From Cyanobacteriota bacterium (GTDB lineage: Bacteria; Cyanobacteriota; Cyanobacteriia; Leptolyngbyales; Leptolyngbyaceae), in contig JAIXVO010000792.1 in the NCBI GenBank assembly GCA_027482985.1, positions 1 through 13,198 on the forward strand: DNA of 13,198 nt, given 5' to 3'. Every line of letters starts with the position of its first letter. Positions within the stretch are counted from its first letter, which is position 1. A model generated the notes under the pieces. It ran no database searches, was not told the origin of the DNA, and saw only the letters and a list, made by a program, of their open reading frames with translations. Shown here piece by piece: positions 1-7,716 of the stretch. The position numbers were made by a program, and so were the translations under genes.

Positions 1-2703
1 GAGACATCTTCCCCGGACGATCTGTCTCCTGCCGACGGTCTAGTTCCTGAGGTAGGGCCAGCCAATTCATCTTCCGATGATGATTCGGTTCTTGAGCCTG
101 AGGATAATAATGCGGATCCTGAGGTTGATCTGGCCCCTGAGCTTGAGGATAGCGATGCGGTGCCTGAGGCAGAAGCTTCCCCTGCCCAGCCCCCCACATC
201 CACCACCACCGACATTTTTGAAGAGGTGTTTGGTCGTCCCCGCGACCAAGCTCCCCAACAGGTAATTGTGCCGATCATTCTCAACGACCAGCCTGCGGGC
301 CAGGGGCTGGTGCTGGTACCTGGGGGAAGCCAGGTCGATGTGCAGGTGGCCACAGACGGCTTTTTGTCAGCGGTAGCCCAGGTGCTGCGACCCGATATTG
401 CCGCCCAATTGGCGGCAGCCAGCCAAGCCGATGGCACCCTGGCGTTGCAAAGCATTCGCGAGGTGGGCATTGCTATTAATTTTGACAGCAGTCGGCTCGA
501 ATTGCAGGTAGGCATTCCGGCGGCCCTGCGGCAGACTGCCATCGTTAACGCGGGTTCGGGTGGTGTTCCCCCCGAGCTGGCTCAGGCGCTGCCCCCTAGC
601 GCGGTGAGCGGTTATCTCAACCTGCGGGGGGGGCAGGCCGTCGTGTGGTCGGGCCCCGAAGGCAGCACCGGTAGGCAACCTCTCGCACTTAACTTTGATG
701 GGGCGATTAACGTCAACGGCTGGGTGCTTGAGAGCAGCCTGGGCCTTATCGAAGGGGGCGCAGGTTGGCAGCGTGGCCTCACTCGTCTGGTATATGACGA
801 CACAGCCACGGCCATTCGCTATCAAATTGGCGATGTGGTGACCCCGGTGCGGGGCTACCAAGCCAGTCTGCCTACGGTGGGGGTGGCGGTGGTACGCAAT
901 TTTTCTCTTCAGCCCTACCTAGTTACTCGGCCCATTAGCCGCTTTGAGTTTTTTCTAGAACGCCCCTCTACGGTAGAGGTGTTTATTAACGGCCAGTCGG
1001 TGCAGACCCTGCGCCTCGACCCCGGCCCCCAGGATGTGCGCAACCTGCCTCTGCAGGGCGGCATCAATGGCGTGCAGCTAGTGATTACCGATGACCTAGG
1101 CCGAGTACAGCAACTCGATTTTGCCACGGGGGTATCTGGCGATTTGCTCGCCCCAGGGGTGCAGCAGTTTGCCTATAGTCTGGGCTTTCCGGCGATTGGG
1201 GGCAGCCTGAGCAGCGCCCAGGGCTATGACCTTAGCCAGCCGACGCTGTCGCTTTCTCACCGCATGGGGCTGAGCGATACCCTGACCCTGGGGGGCTATC
1301 TCCAGAGCGATTTGAGCACTCAAATGGTGGGCGTTGAAGGCACCTGGGCCACTACCGTGGGTAACCTTAGCTGGGATGCGGCCCTGAGCCTAGATCAGTC
1401 CCATGGTTTGGATGGGGCAGCGCGCCTGTACTACGACTGGCTCTTTCAGGGGGCGACCAGCGCCGATAATCGCAGTTTGCAGTTGGCCATAGAGTACCGA
1501 GGGGCCAATTTTATGACCGTAGCTGACGAGCTACCCAACAACAATATTGGGCTAGATGTGTCGCTCACCTACAGCCAAACCTTCTTTGAGAATATGCGCA
1601 CTACCCTGAGCGGGCGTTACCAGGTTACCCGCGACCAGCCCAGCGATGCCTACACTATTGCCCTGGGCATTTCTAAGCCCATCACCCGTGCCCTTAGTGT
1701 TAATGCCAGCGCTACCTATGGCATCAACGCCCAGGGCCAGGCAGAACCTAGGGTGTTTATGGGTCTTTCGGCATCGCTGCCCCAGCAGCGGCAGTTTATC
1801 AACACCGCCACCACGGTGGACAACGACGGCCTGGTCAACCGGGTCAACTGGGCCTACAGTTCGCCAGTGTCCGTGGGGGGAATCAGCACAGCGCTAACGG
1901 CCACTACTCGAAACCAGGCTCTCACCCTGCTGAGCCAAACCCGCTACCAGGGCTATCGCGCCGATCTATCCCTCGAACACACCCTTGATATGCCCCGCAA
2001 CGGCTCTGGTGAGATCGCCAACACAACCCGCGTCACCTGGGGTACCGCCCTGGTATTTGCCGATGGGGTATTTGGCTGGTCACGCCCCATCGACAACAGC
2101 TTTGCGATCGTGGCCCGCCAGGGCACGGCACAGGGTAATCTGGTGCAGGTCAACCCCAGCAGCTTTGGCGACATCGCCCGTGCCGATGCCCTGGGGCCAG
2201 GGGTAATTCCCCTGTCGCCCTACACCCTAACAACACTATCGGTAGATGCGCCGGATCTACCTCTGGGCAGCGATCTGGGTGACTCTAGCTATCAGCTGTT
2301 CCCTACCTACCGCAGCGGCACGTTGATTCGGGTGGGGTCTGAGGCGACGGTGTTGTTGCGCGGGGTGCTAGTGGATGAGCAGGGCAACCCGCTGGCCCTA
2401 CAGCACGGGCGCATCGTGTCGCTGTCTGACCCTGACTGGCCAGCGGTAGAGCTAATCACCAATCGTACCGGGCGTTTTGCTGCCCAAGGCCTCAAGCCAG
2501 GCCGCTACGAGATTCGCCTGTTTGGTCGCGAAGCGCCGGTCAGCACCTTTGAGATTCCCGCCGATACCACTGGGGTTTATACCTTGGGCAATGCCGCTGA
2601 AGAAACTTTACCGGAGGAGGGTGTGCCGGAGGAGAGTGTGCCGGAGGAGGGGGTGCCGGAGGAGGGGGTGCCGGAGGAGGGCGTGCCGGAGGAGGGGGTG
2701 TGA
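1..2703 (+). CDS. Fimbrial/pilus outer-membrane usher-like protein (5' end outside window)
   Basis: The reading frame is open from the first base and ends at TGA 2701-2703, so 900 residues are visible and the true start lies upstream; the ATG at 160 falls inside a low-complexity stretch and is not a convincing start. Residues about 1-75 are an acidic, Pro/Ser/Thr-rich linker. Then comes an usher-like N-terminal part (IILNDQPAGQ near 92), the plug-like motif VEVFINGQSV near 325, and the following GDLLAPGVQQFAYSLGFP (nt 1139-1192), which resembles the usher motif of the type LLxPGxxxYxxxxG. A long region of alternating beta-strand character with many aromatic strand ends follows (to about 765), as expected of a 24-strand barrel. 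Residues about 787-865 resemble a carboxypeptidase-regulatory-like/usher C-terminal domain (GVLVDEQGNPL, GRF, GLKPGRYEIRLFG). Ushers translocate and assemble chaperone-delivered pilins across the outer membrane. No chaperone or pilin gene is visible; any would be upstream. Family assignment is from motif memory, not a search. Confidence 0.82.
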   Translation, partial: ETSSPDDLSPADGLVPEVGPANSSSDDDSVLEPEDNNADPEVDLAPELEDSDAVPEAEASPAQPPTSTTTDIFEEVFGRPRDQAPQQVIVPIILNDQPAGQGLVLVPGGSQVDVQVATDGFLSAVAQVLRPDIAAQLAAASQADGTLALQSIREVGIAINFDSSRLELQVGIPAALRQTAIVNAGSGGVPPELAQALPPSAVSGYLNLRGGQAVVWSGPEGSTGRQPLALNFDGAINVNGWVLESSLGLIEGGAGWQRGLTRLVYDDTATAIRYQIGDVVTPVRGYQASLPTVGVAVVRNFSLQPYLVTRPISRFEFFLERPSTVEVFINGQSVQTLRLDPGPQDVRNLPLQGGINGVQLVITDDLGRVQQLDFATGVSGDLLAPGVQQFAYSLGFPAIGGSLSSAQGYDLSQPTLSLSHRMGLSDTLTLGGYLQSDLSTQMVGVEGTWATTVGNLSWDAALSLDQSHGLDGAARLYYDWLFQGATSADNRSLQLAIEYRGANFMTVADELPNNNIGLDVSLTYSQTFFENMRTTLSGRYQVTRDQPSDAYTIALGISKPITRALSVNASATYGINAQGQAEPRVFMGLSASLPQQRQFINTATTVDNDGLVNRVNWAYSSPVSVGGISTALTATTRNQALTLLSQTRYQGYRADLSLEHTLDMPRNGSGEIANTTRVTWGTALVFADGVFGWSRPIDNSFAIVARQGTAQGNLVQVNPSSFGDIARADALGPGVIPLSPYTLTTLSVDAPDLPLGSDLGDSSYQLFPTYRSGTLIRVGSEATVLLRGVLVDEQGNPLALQHGRIVSLSDPDWPAVELITNRTGRFAAQGLKPGRYEIRLFGREAPVSTFEIPADTTGVYTLGNAAEETLPEEGVPEESVPEEGVPEEGVPEEGVPEEGV
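2611..2700 (+). repeat. Six tandem 15-bp coding repeats (PEEGV pentapeptides)
   Basis: Six contiguous units of consensus CCGGAGGAGGGNGTG begin at 2611, 2626, 2641, 2656, 2671 and 2686 and run directly into the stop codon. They encode PEEGV five times and PEESV once (second unit). Units 3, 4 and 6 are identical, and the others differ by one or two bases, indicating recent expansion or homogenisation. Because the unit is a multiple of three, gain or loss of copies changes tail length without a frameshift. Confidence 0.97.
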
Positions 2704-2804
2704 CGCTGTGATGCGATCGCAGACCATTCTGCCTTCAATGTCGCTATCTCTCCCCTACCTCTCCCCGTGGATCGCCGTCTGAGTAGCATCCCTCTAGCCC
2801 CAAA

Positions 2805-2837
2805 AAATCCCTGGGTTCTTAGAAAACCCAGGGATTT
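2805..2837 (-). terminator. 13-bp perfect stem-loop, probable intrinsic terminator
   Basis: Arms AAATCCCTGGGTT (2805-2817) and AACCCAGGGATTT (2825-2837) are perfectly complementary around a 7-nt loop. Read on the - strand, the second arm ends in a run of six T (complement of 2802-2807), which is the classical intrinsic-terminator layout. On the + strand the trailing T run is only three bases, so it would be a weaker terminator for the usher gene, whose stop lies about 100 nt upstream. It may act in both directions. It also sits at the truncated end of the transposase remnant, so it could belong to the host locus or to sequence brought in by the element. Confidence 0.72.
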
Positions 2838-2854
2838 GTAACCCAGAGGAGACC

Positions 2855-3420
2855 TTAGCTCGACTACCCTTGGCAGAGCGAGGATTCAACCGATTCAAGG
2901 CCAGATTAACGCCAGACTCATCCAGAAAGATAAGATTCTGAGCCAGAATACCTTGAAACATCTGCCAAAATTCTATACCCCTGAGCAGGACATGCTCATT
3001 TTCCTTTTAGTCGGCATGGAATGTCTTTTCCTGAATGCCAGATCTAATTTACCCAAGGCTCTATCAACTGTTGAGCGACTGACATCAACACCTGCTTCTA
3101 TAGCTAACAAATCCCGTAGTTCTTCTAGAGTGGCATCATTGCGTTCTGCGACCAAACGGTGAAGTGTAGCAAGATGCTCATCCTTCAGCTTAGGAGTAGT
3201 CTGCTGAGTGCGAACCTTGGGTGCCACTGAATCTGTTTCTCGATATTGCTTAATCAGTTTTTGAATAAAACTTGGAGCAACACTAAATCGCTTTGCTAAT
3301 TTTCTTTGCGAAATAGCTTCGGCTTCATAGGTCTTGATGATTTTTCGACGGAGGTCTAGTGAATAAGGTTTCATTGCGGTTATATGAGTGTAGTCCTAAG
3401 AAGTATGAATTGCACTTTGC
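2855..3420 (-). mobile_element. Truncated IS630-type insertion sequence, ends uncertain
   Basis: This is the span of the transposase remnant plus the AT-rich leader upstream of its start codon. Only the 5' half of the element is present. No terminal inverted-repeat pair or TA duplication could be identified, because the right end is missing. It lies between the convergent usher (+) and receiver-kinase (-) genes and disrupts neither. Boundaries are approximate: the left limit is where transposase-like sequence stops, and the right limit is a guess within the leader. Confidence 0.6.
2857..3374 (-). pseudogene. IS630-family transposase remnant, frame-disrupted and 3'-truncated
   Basis: From ATG 3374 a 133-codon frame begins MKPYSLDLRRKII and contains an N-terminal helix-turn-helix (about residues 1-60) and a second winged-helix-like part (LEELRDLL, SRSTVDRAL), as in the first half of IS630/Tc1-like transposases. 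That frame ends at a TAG near 2973. Homology continues in the -1 frame: KENEHVLL, then GIEFWQMF, then LDESGVNLALNR, which carries the first catalytic Asp of the DDE triad. The switch is best placed at the A-run in AGGAAAAGAC. After it, -1 frame reading gives KTFHAD, then a TAA stop, then KENEH. IS630 elements often use programmed frameshifting between two frames, but the extra TAA and the loss of everything after SAKGSRA (including the second D and the E) show that this copy is dead. The frame then runs into the 2805-2837 stem-loop and stops at 2794. Confidence 0.88.
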
Positions 3421-3433
3421 TAGCGTGAGAAAC

Positions 3434-3467
3434 GCTTTAAACTCAGGGTTGAGTTGAGCTTTTTTTT
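3434..3467 (+). terminator. Possible intrinsic terminator with T8 tail
   Basis: Arms AACTCA (3440-3445) and TGAGTT (3450-3455) pair around GGGT. An outer GCT/AGC pair (3434-3436 with 3457-3459) extends the stem past a small asymmetric bulge, and the stem is followed at once by eight T (3460-3467). The orientation would stop + strand transcription. The nearest + gene upstream is the usher, now separated by the IS remnant, so this may be its original terminator displaced by the insertion. The stem is short and bulged. Confidence 0.45.
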
Positions 3468-3533
3468 CTGAATGACTTAGAGAACAGAAGGATTCAGAGG
3501 CGAAAAGATGCAAGGGGCTGAAGCCTATATGTA

Positions 3534-4631
3534 CTAGTCCCTTGGCCAGTCTGGCAATGTCACTCGCACAATGGTCTGCTGCCCAGGGATACTCTCGATG
3601 AGCACCTCACCCCGGTGCAGCTCGACCAGGCGTTTGGCAATGGTGAGACCCAGGCCAGTGCCGGTGGCTTCTGATTCGGGTTCAAACTGGAGGTAGGCTC
3701 CCACGTGCGCGATCTGGTCAGGGGTCATGCCCTGGCCATAGTCAATGATGTAGAAGGTGACCTTGCTGTCACCGCGCGACCCAAATATTTTAATCGGGGT
3801 GCCCATCTTGGAAAACTTAAAGGCGTTGTCGATCAGCTCTTCGCAGACCTTGCGCAGCTGCGTTTCAGCCATGGGCAGCGTCAGGTGCTCTAGAGAAATC
3901 TCCAGGTCGTCGTCGCGCAGGTAGTCGGCGGCGAGGGTCTGGGCGATCTCGGTGATCACGTCATCGGCGCGATCGGTGTATCGGTGCTGGAGGGTCTGGG
4001 CGGAAACTTGCTCGGGCCTGAGCTGCTCTAACTTGGCAAACAGCATCATGTTTTGGGTGAGGCGAGCGGTGCGTTGGGAGTTGCGGTGGATGGCCTTAGC
4101 CAGGGTGACCACCTCTTCAGGCTCCAGGGTTTTGGCCTCGTCGATCAGGGTGGTGGCTAGCTTGAGCACTTCCCGCAAAGGGGCACCTAGCTCTCGCGGT
4201 AAGGCGATACTAATACTGCTACGCAGGGCGCTGAGCTGCTGCTGGGTCTGGTGCTCCACAGCGTTCTCGGCCCCCAGGCGGGTGTGAATCATGCGCAGCA
4301 GATCGTCGTGGGTAAAGGGCTTGGTGAGATAGTCGTCGGCCCCCAGATCCATACCGCTGCGAAAGTCGACCCGTTCAGCCTTGGCGGTAAGAAACACAAA
4401 GGGCAGGGTGGCTAAGCCGGGATCTTGGCGAATCTGCTGCAATACGCCGAAGCCGTCGAGCACGGGCATCATGACGTCGCAGATCACTATATCAGGCTTG
4501 AACTCATGAATTTGGCGCAGGCCCTCTTCGCCGTTGGCGGCACTGTCGACAATAAAGTCTTCGGCATTGAGAATATCAACGATGCTGTCGCGTACCCCAG
4601 CTTCGTCTTCGATCACCAGAATCTTAGCCAT
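3534..4631 (-). CDS. Receiver domain fused to a histidine-kinase-like core lacking the phospho-acceptor His
   Basis: This 365-residue cytoplasmic protein starts at ATG 4631 (MAKILVIEDE). A longer frame from a TTG at 4700 would add 23 non-conserved residues and overlap the upstream gene much further. Residues 1-119 form a canonical receiver: acidic pair E8/D9, phospho-acceptor D52 (CDVMMP), T82 and K104 (KPF). Residues about 130-205 resemble a HisKA dimerisation helix, but the position normally occupied by His in ALPHELRTPL reads ALPRELGAPL, with Arg146 encoded by CGA (+ strand 4194-4196). The ATPase lobe appears intact: N box EELIDNAFKF (N269), DYGQGM (D297) and GTGLGL (324-329). It therefore probably binds ATP but cannot autophosphorylate at the usual residue. 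The start overlaps the stop of the upstream kinase by 8 nt (ATGGCTAA), so translation is likely coupled. The probable role is phospho-receiver for that kinase, with an ATP-sensing or dimerising output module. Confidence 0.92.
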   Translation of the reverse strand: MAKILVIEDEAGVRDSIVDILNAEDFIVDSAANGEEGLRQIHEFKPDIVICDVMMPVLDGFGVLQQIRQDPGLATLPFVFLTAKAERVDFRSGMDLGADDYLTKPFTHDDLLRMIHTRLGAENAVEHQTQQQLSALRSSISIALPRELGAPLREVLKLATTLIDEAKTLEPEEVVTLAKAIHRNSQRTARLTQNMMLFAKLEQLRPEQVSAQTLQHRYTDRADDVITEIAQTLAADYLRDDDLEISLEHLTLPMAETQLRKVCEELIDNAFKFSKMGTPIKIFGSRGDSKVTFYIIDYGQGMTPDQIAHVGAYLQFEPESEATGTGLGLTIAKRLVELHRGEVLIESIPGQQTIVRVTLPDWPRD

Positions 4632-7600
4632 GATGGTCACTCCATAGTACAAGGGGTAAAACAACGGTAAAGGTGGTGCCGACGCCCACTTCACTGACAA
4701 ACGAGATGTGCCCGTGGTGGGCTTCGGCGGCCCGCTTGGCGATCACCAAACCAAGGCCAGTGCCGGAGATATTCCCCACATTGTCGGCCCGGTGGAAGGC
4801 TCCGAAGAGCCGCGTCTGGTCAACAGGGGGAATGCCAATGCCGCGATCGCTCACCTGCAGCACGGTCTGGTCAGCCCCACAGTCGAGGGTTAACGTGACC
4901 GGGGTATGCTCGGGGGAATACTTCACTGCGTTGGAGAGTAGGTTGAGCAAGATGTATCGCAGCAACTTTTCGTCGGCCAGTACCGGGCCGTTCTCGCCCC
5001 TGGCAATGAACTCGATGGCGCTGGCGGTGTTGACCTGAGAAAACTGAACCTCTTCGACTAAGTCGCGACAAGACTGCTGTAGGTCAATGGGGGCCACGGT
5101 GCAGTCGAGCTTGCCCGCTTCGGCCTTACCCACGGTGAGCACGTCGTTGAGCAGACCAATGATGTGGTGCACCGAGGTCTGAATGCGCTTGAGCACCACC
5201 TGTTGCTTCTCAGGGGTGAACTTGTGGCTGTAGCGCTCTAGGGTTTCGGCCGAGGCCAAAATAGTGGTCAGGGGGGTGCGAAACTCATGGGAGGCCATGG
5301 AGATAAAGCGGGTTTTGAGGTCGCTGAGCTCTTTTTCGCGGGTGAGGGCTTTGCGAATGTCAACCTCGATCTGCTTGCGCTCAGTGATGTCGCGGGTGAT
5401 GCCTCGGTAGCCCTCAAACTGGCCCTCAGGGGTAAGGATGGGGGAGCCGCTAATTTCGAGGGTGATGGGCTCACCCCTGGGGTGCAGGCAGGTGGCCTCG
5501 ATCTGGGTGAAGGGCTGCCGCTGACCCACTAGCAAATCCAGAATGGTGTTAAAGCGCACTGCCTCATCATCGGCCATGAAGTCGGTAAACCGGTGGTTGA
5601 GAATGGCTTCTGCGGGGCAGCCGAGAATTTCGGTGGCGCGGGGGTTAATGTAGCTAAAGACCATCTGGCGGTCGATCTCCCACACCCAGTCGTTGGTTTG
5701 CTCGACCAGTCTGCGAAACTTGACTTCGCTGGCTTGCAGGGCGGCTTTAGCCTGCTCGCGATCGCTGATATCCAGCCCCACAAACACCGCTGCGCCGCCT
5801 TGGTCGTACTTTTGGGCCACCAGCAGCCAGTGGCTCGCCACCCTATTCACCGAGAACTGCATTTCCTGACGGGTAAGGTTGGCACCGCCGACTAAAAAAT
5901 CCTGGGCAAACTGGCAGAAGGGGGATGCTTGCCCCAAAAAGCCCAGATTCTGGCCGATGAAATCAGAGGGGATGAGGTCAAAGGAAGCGGCCAGGCGGTG
6001 GTTGCAGCCCAGGTACACCTCGTCTTTGCTGACCCATGACACCATAGCGGGTACTGCGTCGAGCACCGCCTGAAGCTGCTGGTTGGTTTTGGCCAAAGTT
6101 GCTTCGGTTTCGCGGCGCTGGTCAATTTCTTTACGCAGCTTTTGGGCCACCTGGCCCAAAGACGCCGTACGGTCTTCAACCCGCTGCTCTAGGTCATCGT
6201 TGAGCTGCTGCAAATGAATTTCGTACTGCTTGCGGGCTTCGAGATCCTCCTGGAGCTTGTGGTATAGCTCTGACTGGCGCACGGCAATGGCCACCGATCG
6301 CGCTAGCTGCTCCACCAGGCGAATTTCCCCGTCGCGCCAGCGCCGAGAGTTGCCGCACTGGTTGATGACCAGTAGCCCCCAGAGCTGGTGGTCGCAGACA
6401 ATGGGCACCACCAGATTGGCTTTGATTTGCAGCGCTTCAAGCAGGGCGATGTGGCAGGGACTGAGGCCCGCCCGCTGAATATCTTCCACGGCCTGAATGC
6501 GGCCGTAGCGGTAGGCCTCAGCCCAGTGCTGCTCAAAGCAGGTGTCTTCAATGGTGTGGCCCAGCAGCGAATTCCAGGGGGGCACCACTGACTCTACGGC
6601 CACGGTGCCGCTGGCGGCGGTGTCAAACCGATAGATCAGGGCGCGATCGGCCTGGAGCAGTTGCCGCACTTCCCCCACCGTGGTGGAGAGAATATCCTGT
6701 ACTTCGAGGGATTCGTGGATGCGCTGGGTGAGGGTAGTGAGCAGGCGATCGCACTTGGCCTGTTCTTCGAGTTGCTCAGTACGCCCCTGTACCAGGCGCT
6801 CTAGTTCTGAGCTATGGCTTTTCCAAATTTCCACCTGCCCGCTGTCAGACTGCTTAAAGGACTGCCACAGATGGCTAAAGGAGGCTTGCAGCTCGCGCTG
6901 GTCGAGGCGGTAGAGCAGATCTGACTGGCTAATCACCCCCAGGGCCTGCTGTTCCGGGGTGACAACCACCAGACAGGGTAGGCGATGCTGGCTCATTTCC
7001 TGGTAGGCCAGCCAGAGCGAATCGTTAGGGCGCAGGCAAAACGGCGGGTCTCGCATAATGGTTCGCACCGGCAGCTGGGCTAGGTCAAGTTGCCGCGCCT
7101 GACAGCGCAGCACATCCTGCCGCAGCACCAGGCCCAACCGCTCCCCGGCTGCGGTGGGGTCAACCACCACTACGCAGTTTACTTGGTACTCTGCTAGCAG
7201 CGTTGCGGCAGCTAGGGCCGAATCAGCGGGGTGAGCGGTCACTAGGTTAGTGCTCATGCGCGACTGGGCCCGCTGCAGCTTGAGCATGTGGGGCGGCTGG
7301 AGGGTCTGCTGCAGCGAGCCGATGGTCACTAACCGCACCGGGCGCTGATCGGCATCGACCAGGGGCACATGGTGAATCTGCCGTTGACGCATGAGGTCTA
7401 ATATATCGAGGGCGCTGTGGGTTTCATTGACCGATAACACCGTTAACGAGTCGGTCATGAGCTGGTGCACCGGGGTGGCGAGATCGACGCCGTTGACCAC
7501 CATGCGAATGGCATCGCGATCGGTAACGAGCCCCACCAGTTTGTGCCCCTGCACCACCAGCACACAGCTGCTACCCTGCACCGAGTCGTCGCCCAGGTAG

Positions 7601-7716
7601 CCAATCACCTCTTGCAGGGTGGCAGTTTGAGGCACCATCACCGGAGTTGTCCCGAGGGACCAAAGGGCCTCGGGCTTGCGACTCTGAGCAAAATCTGCAA
7701 TTTGAAGATTTGGCAT
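4624..7716 (-). CDS. CBS4-cyanobacteriochrome GAF-PAS-PAS sensor histidine kinase
   Basis: The protein has 1030 residues from ATG 7716 (MPNLQIADF), a start typical of cyanobacterial CBS kinases; a TTG at 7767 would add 17 residues. The domains in order are: four CBS motifs in two pairs (about 20-140 and 155-275), expected to bind adenine nucleotides or similar ligands; a coiled coil; a GAF (about 324-480); a coiled coil; PAS (548-650); PAS (667-775); HisKA (795-865) with His810 in ASHEFRTPL; and HATPase (915-1028) with N929, DRGIGIPP (D957) and GTGLGL. No transmembrane segment is apparent, so it should be cytoplasmic. The GAF has Cys421-His422 (GLSPCHIALLE), the canonical bilin-attachment site, plus Cys393 in DTCF exactly 28 residues earlier, the DXCF second-cysteine position of TePixJ-type cyanobacteriochromes. 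ANLVVPI and LWGLL follow as in that family. The next gene (receiver plus degenerate kinase) overlaps its stop by 8 nt. Chromophore binding is inferred, not shown. Confidence 0.93.
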   Translation of the reverse strand: MPNLQIADFAQSRKPEALWSLGTTPVMVPQTATLQEVIGYLGDDSVQGSSCVLVVQGHKLVGLVTDRDAIRMVVNGVDLATPVHQLMTDSLTVLSVNETHSALDILDLMRQRQIHHVPLVDADQRPVRLVTIGSLQQTLQPPHMLKLQRAQSRMSTNLVTAHPADSALAAATLLAEYQVNCVVVVDPTAAGERLGLVLRQDVLRCQARQLDLAQLPVRTIMRDPPFCLRPNDSLWLAYQEMSQHRLPCLVVVTPEQQALGVISQSDLLYRLDQRELQASFSHLWQSFKQSDSGQVEIWKSHSSELERLVQGRTEQLEEQAKCDRLLTTLTQRIHESLEVQDILSTTVGEVRQLLQADRALIYRFDTAASGTVAVESVVPPWNSLLGHTIEDTCFEQHWAEAYRYGRIQAVEDIQRAGLSPCHIALLEALQIKANLVVPIVCDHQLWGLLVINQCGNSRRWRDGEIRLVEQLARSVAIAVRQSELYHKLQEDLEARKQYEIHLQQLNDDLEQRVEDRTASLGQVAQKLRKEIDQRRETEATLAKTNQQLQAVLDAVPAMVSWVSKDEVYLGCNHRLAASFDLIPSDFIGQNLGFLGQASPFCQFAQDFLVGGANLTRQEMQFSVNRVASHWLLVAQKYDQGGAAVFVGLDISDREQAKAALQASEVKFRRLVEQTNDWVWEIDRQMVFSYINPRATEILGCPAEAILNHRFTDFMADDEAVRFNTILDLLVGQRQPFTQIEATCLHPRGEPITLEISGSPILTPEGQFEGYRGITRDITERKQIEVDIRKALTREKELSDLKTRFISMASHEFRTPLTTILASAETLERYSHKFTPEKQQVVLKRIQTSVHHIIGLLNDVLTVGKAEAGKLDCTVAPIDLQQSCRDLVEEVQFSQVNTASAIEFIARGENGPVLADEKLLRYILLNLLSNAVKYSPEHTPVTLTLDCGADQTVLQVSDRGIGIPPVDQTRLFGAFHRADNVGNISGTGLGLVIAKRAAEAHHGHISFVSEVGVGTTFTVVLPLVLWSDHHG

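Noticed and set aside
2611..2700. CRISPR-like array
   Set aside because: The units are contiguous with no spacers and are in phase with the usher frame.
2477..2782. Arg/Cys-rich + strand reading frame over the usher 3' end
   Set aside because: It is an out-of-frame reading of the 15-bp repeats, giving a repetitive CRRR-type peptide, and overlaps a well-supported gene. The same applies to the antisense Ser/Gly/Thr-Pro frame at 2577-2789.
3325..3513. Small - strand frame upstream of the transposase start
   Set aside because: It overlaps the transposase in another frame, has a low-complexity composition and no recognisable motif. It runs through the hairpin and T8 region.
4632..4700. Upstream TTG start (4700) for the receiver-kinase gene
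   Set aside because: It adds 23 residues unlike a receiver start, uses TTG and overlaps the kinase gene by 77 nt. ATG 4631 begins exactly at the conserved receiver beta-strand.
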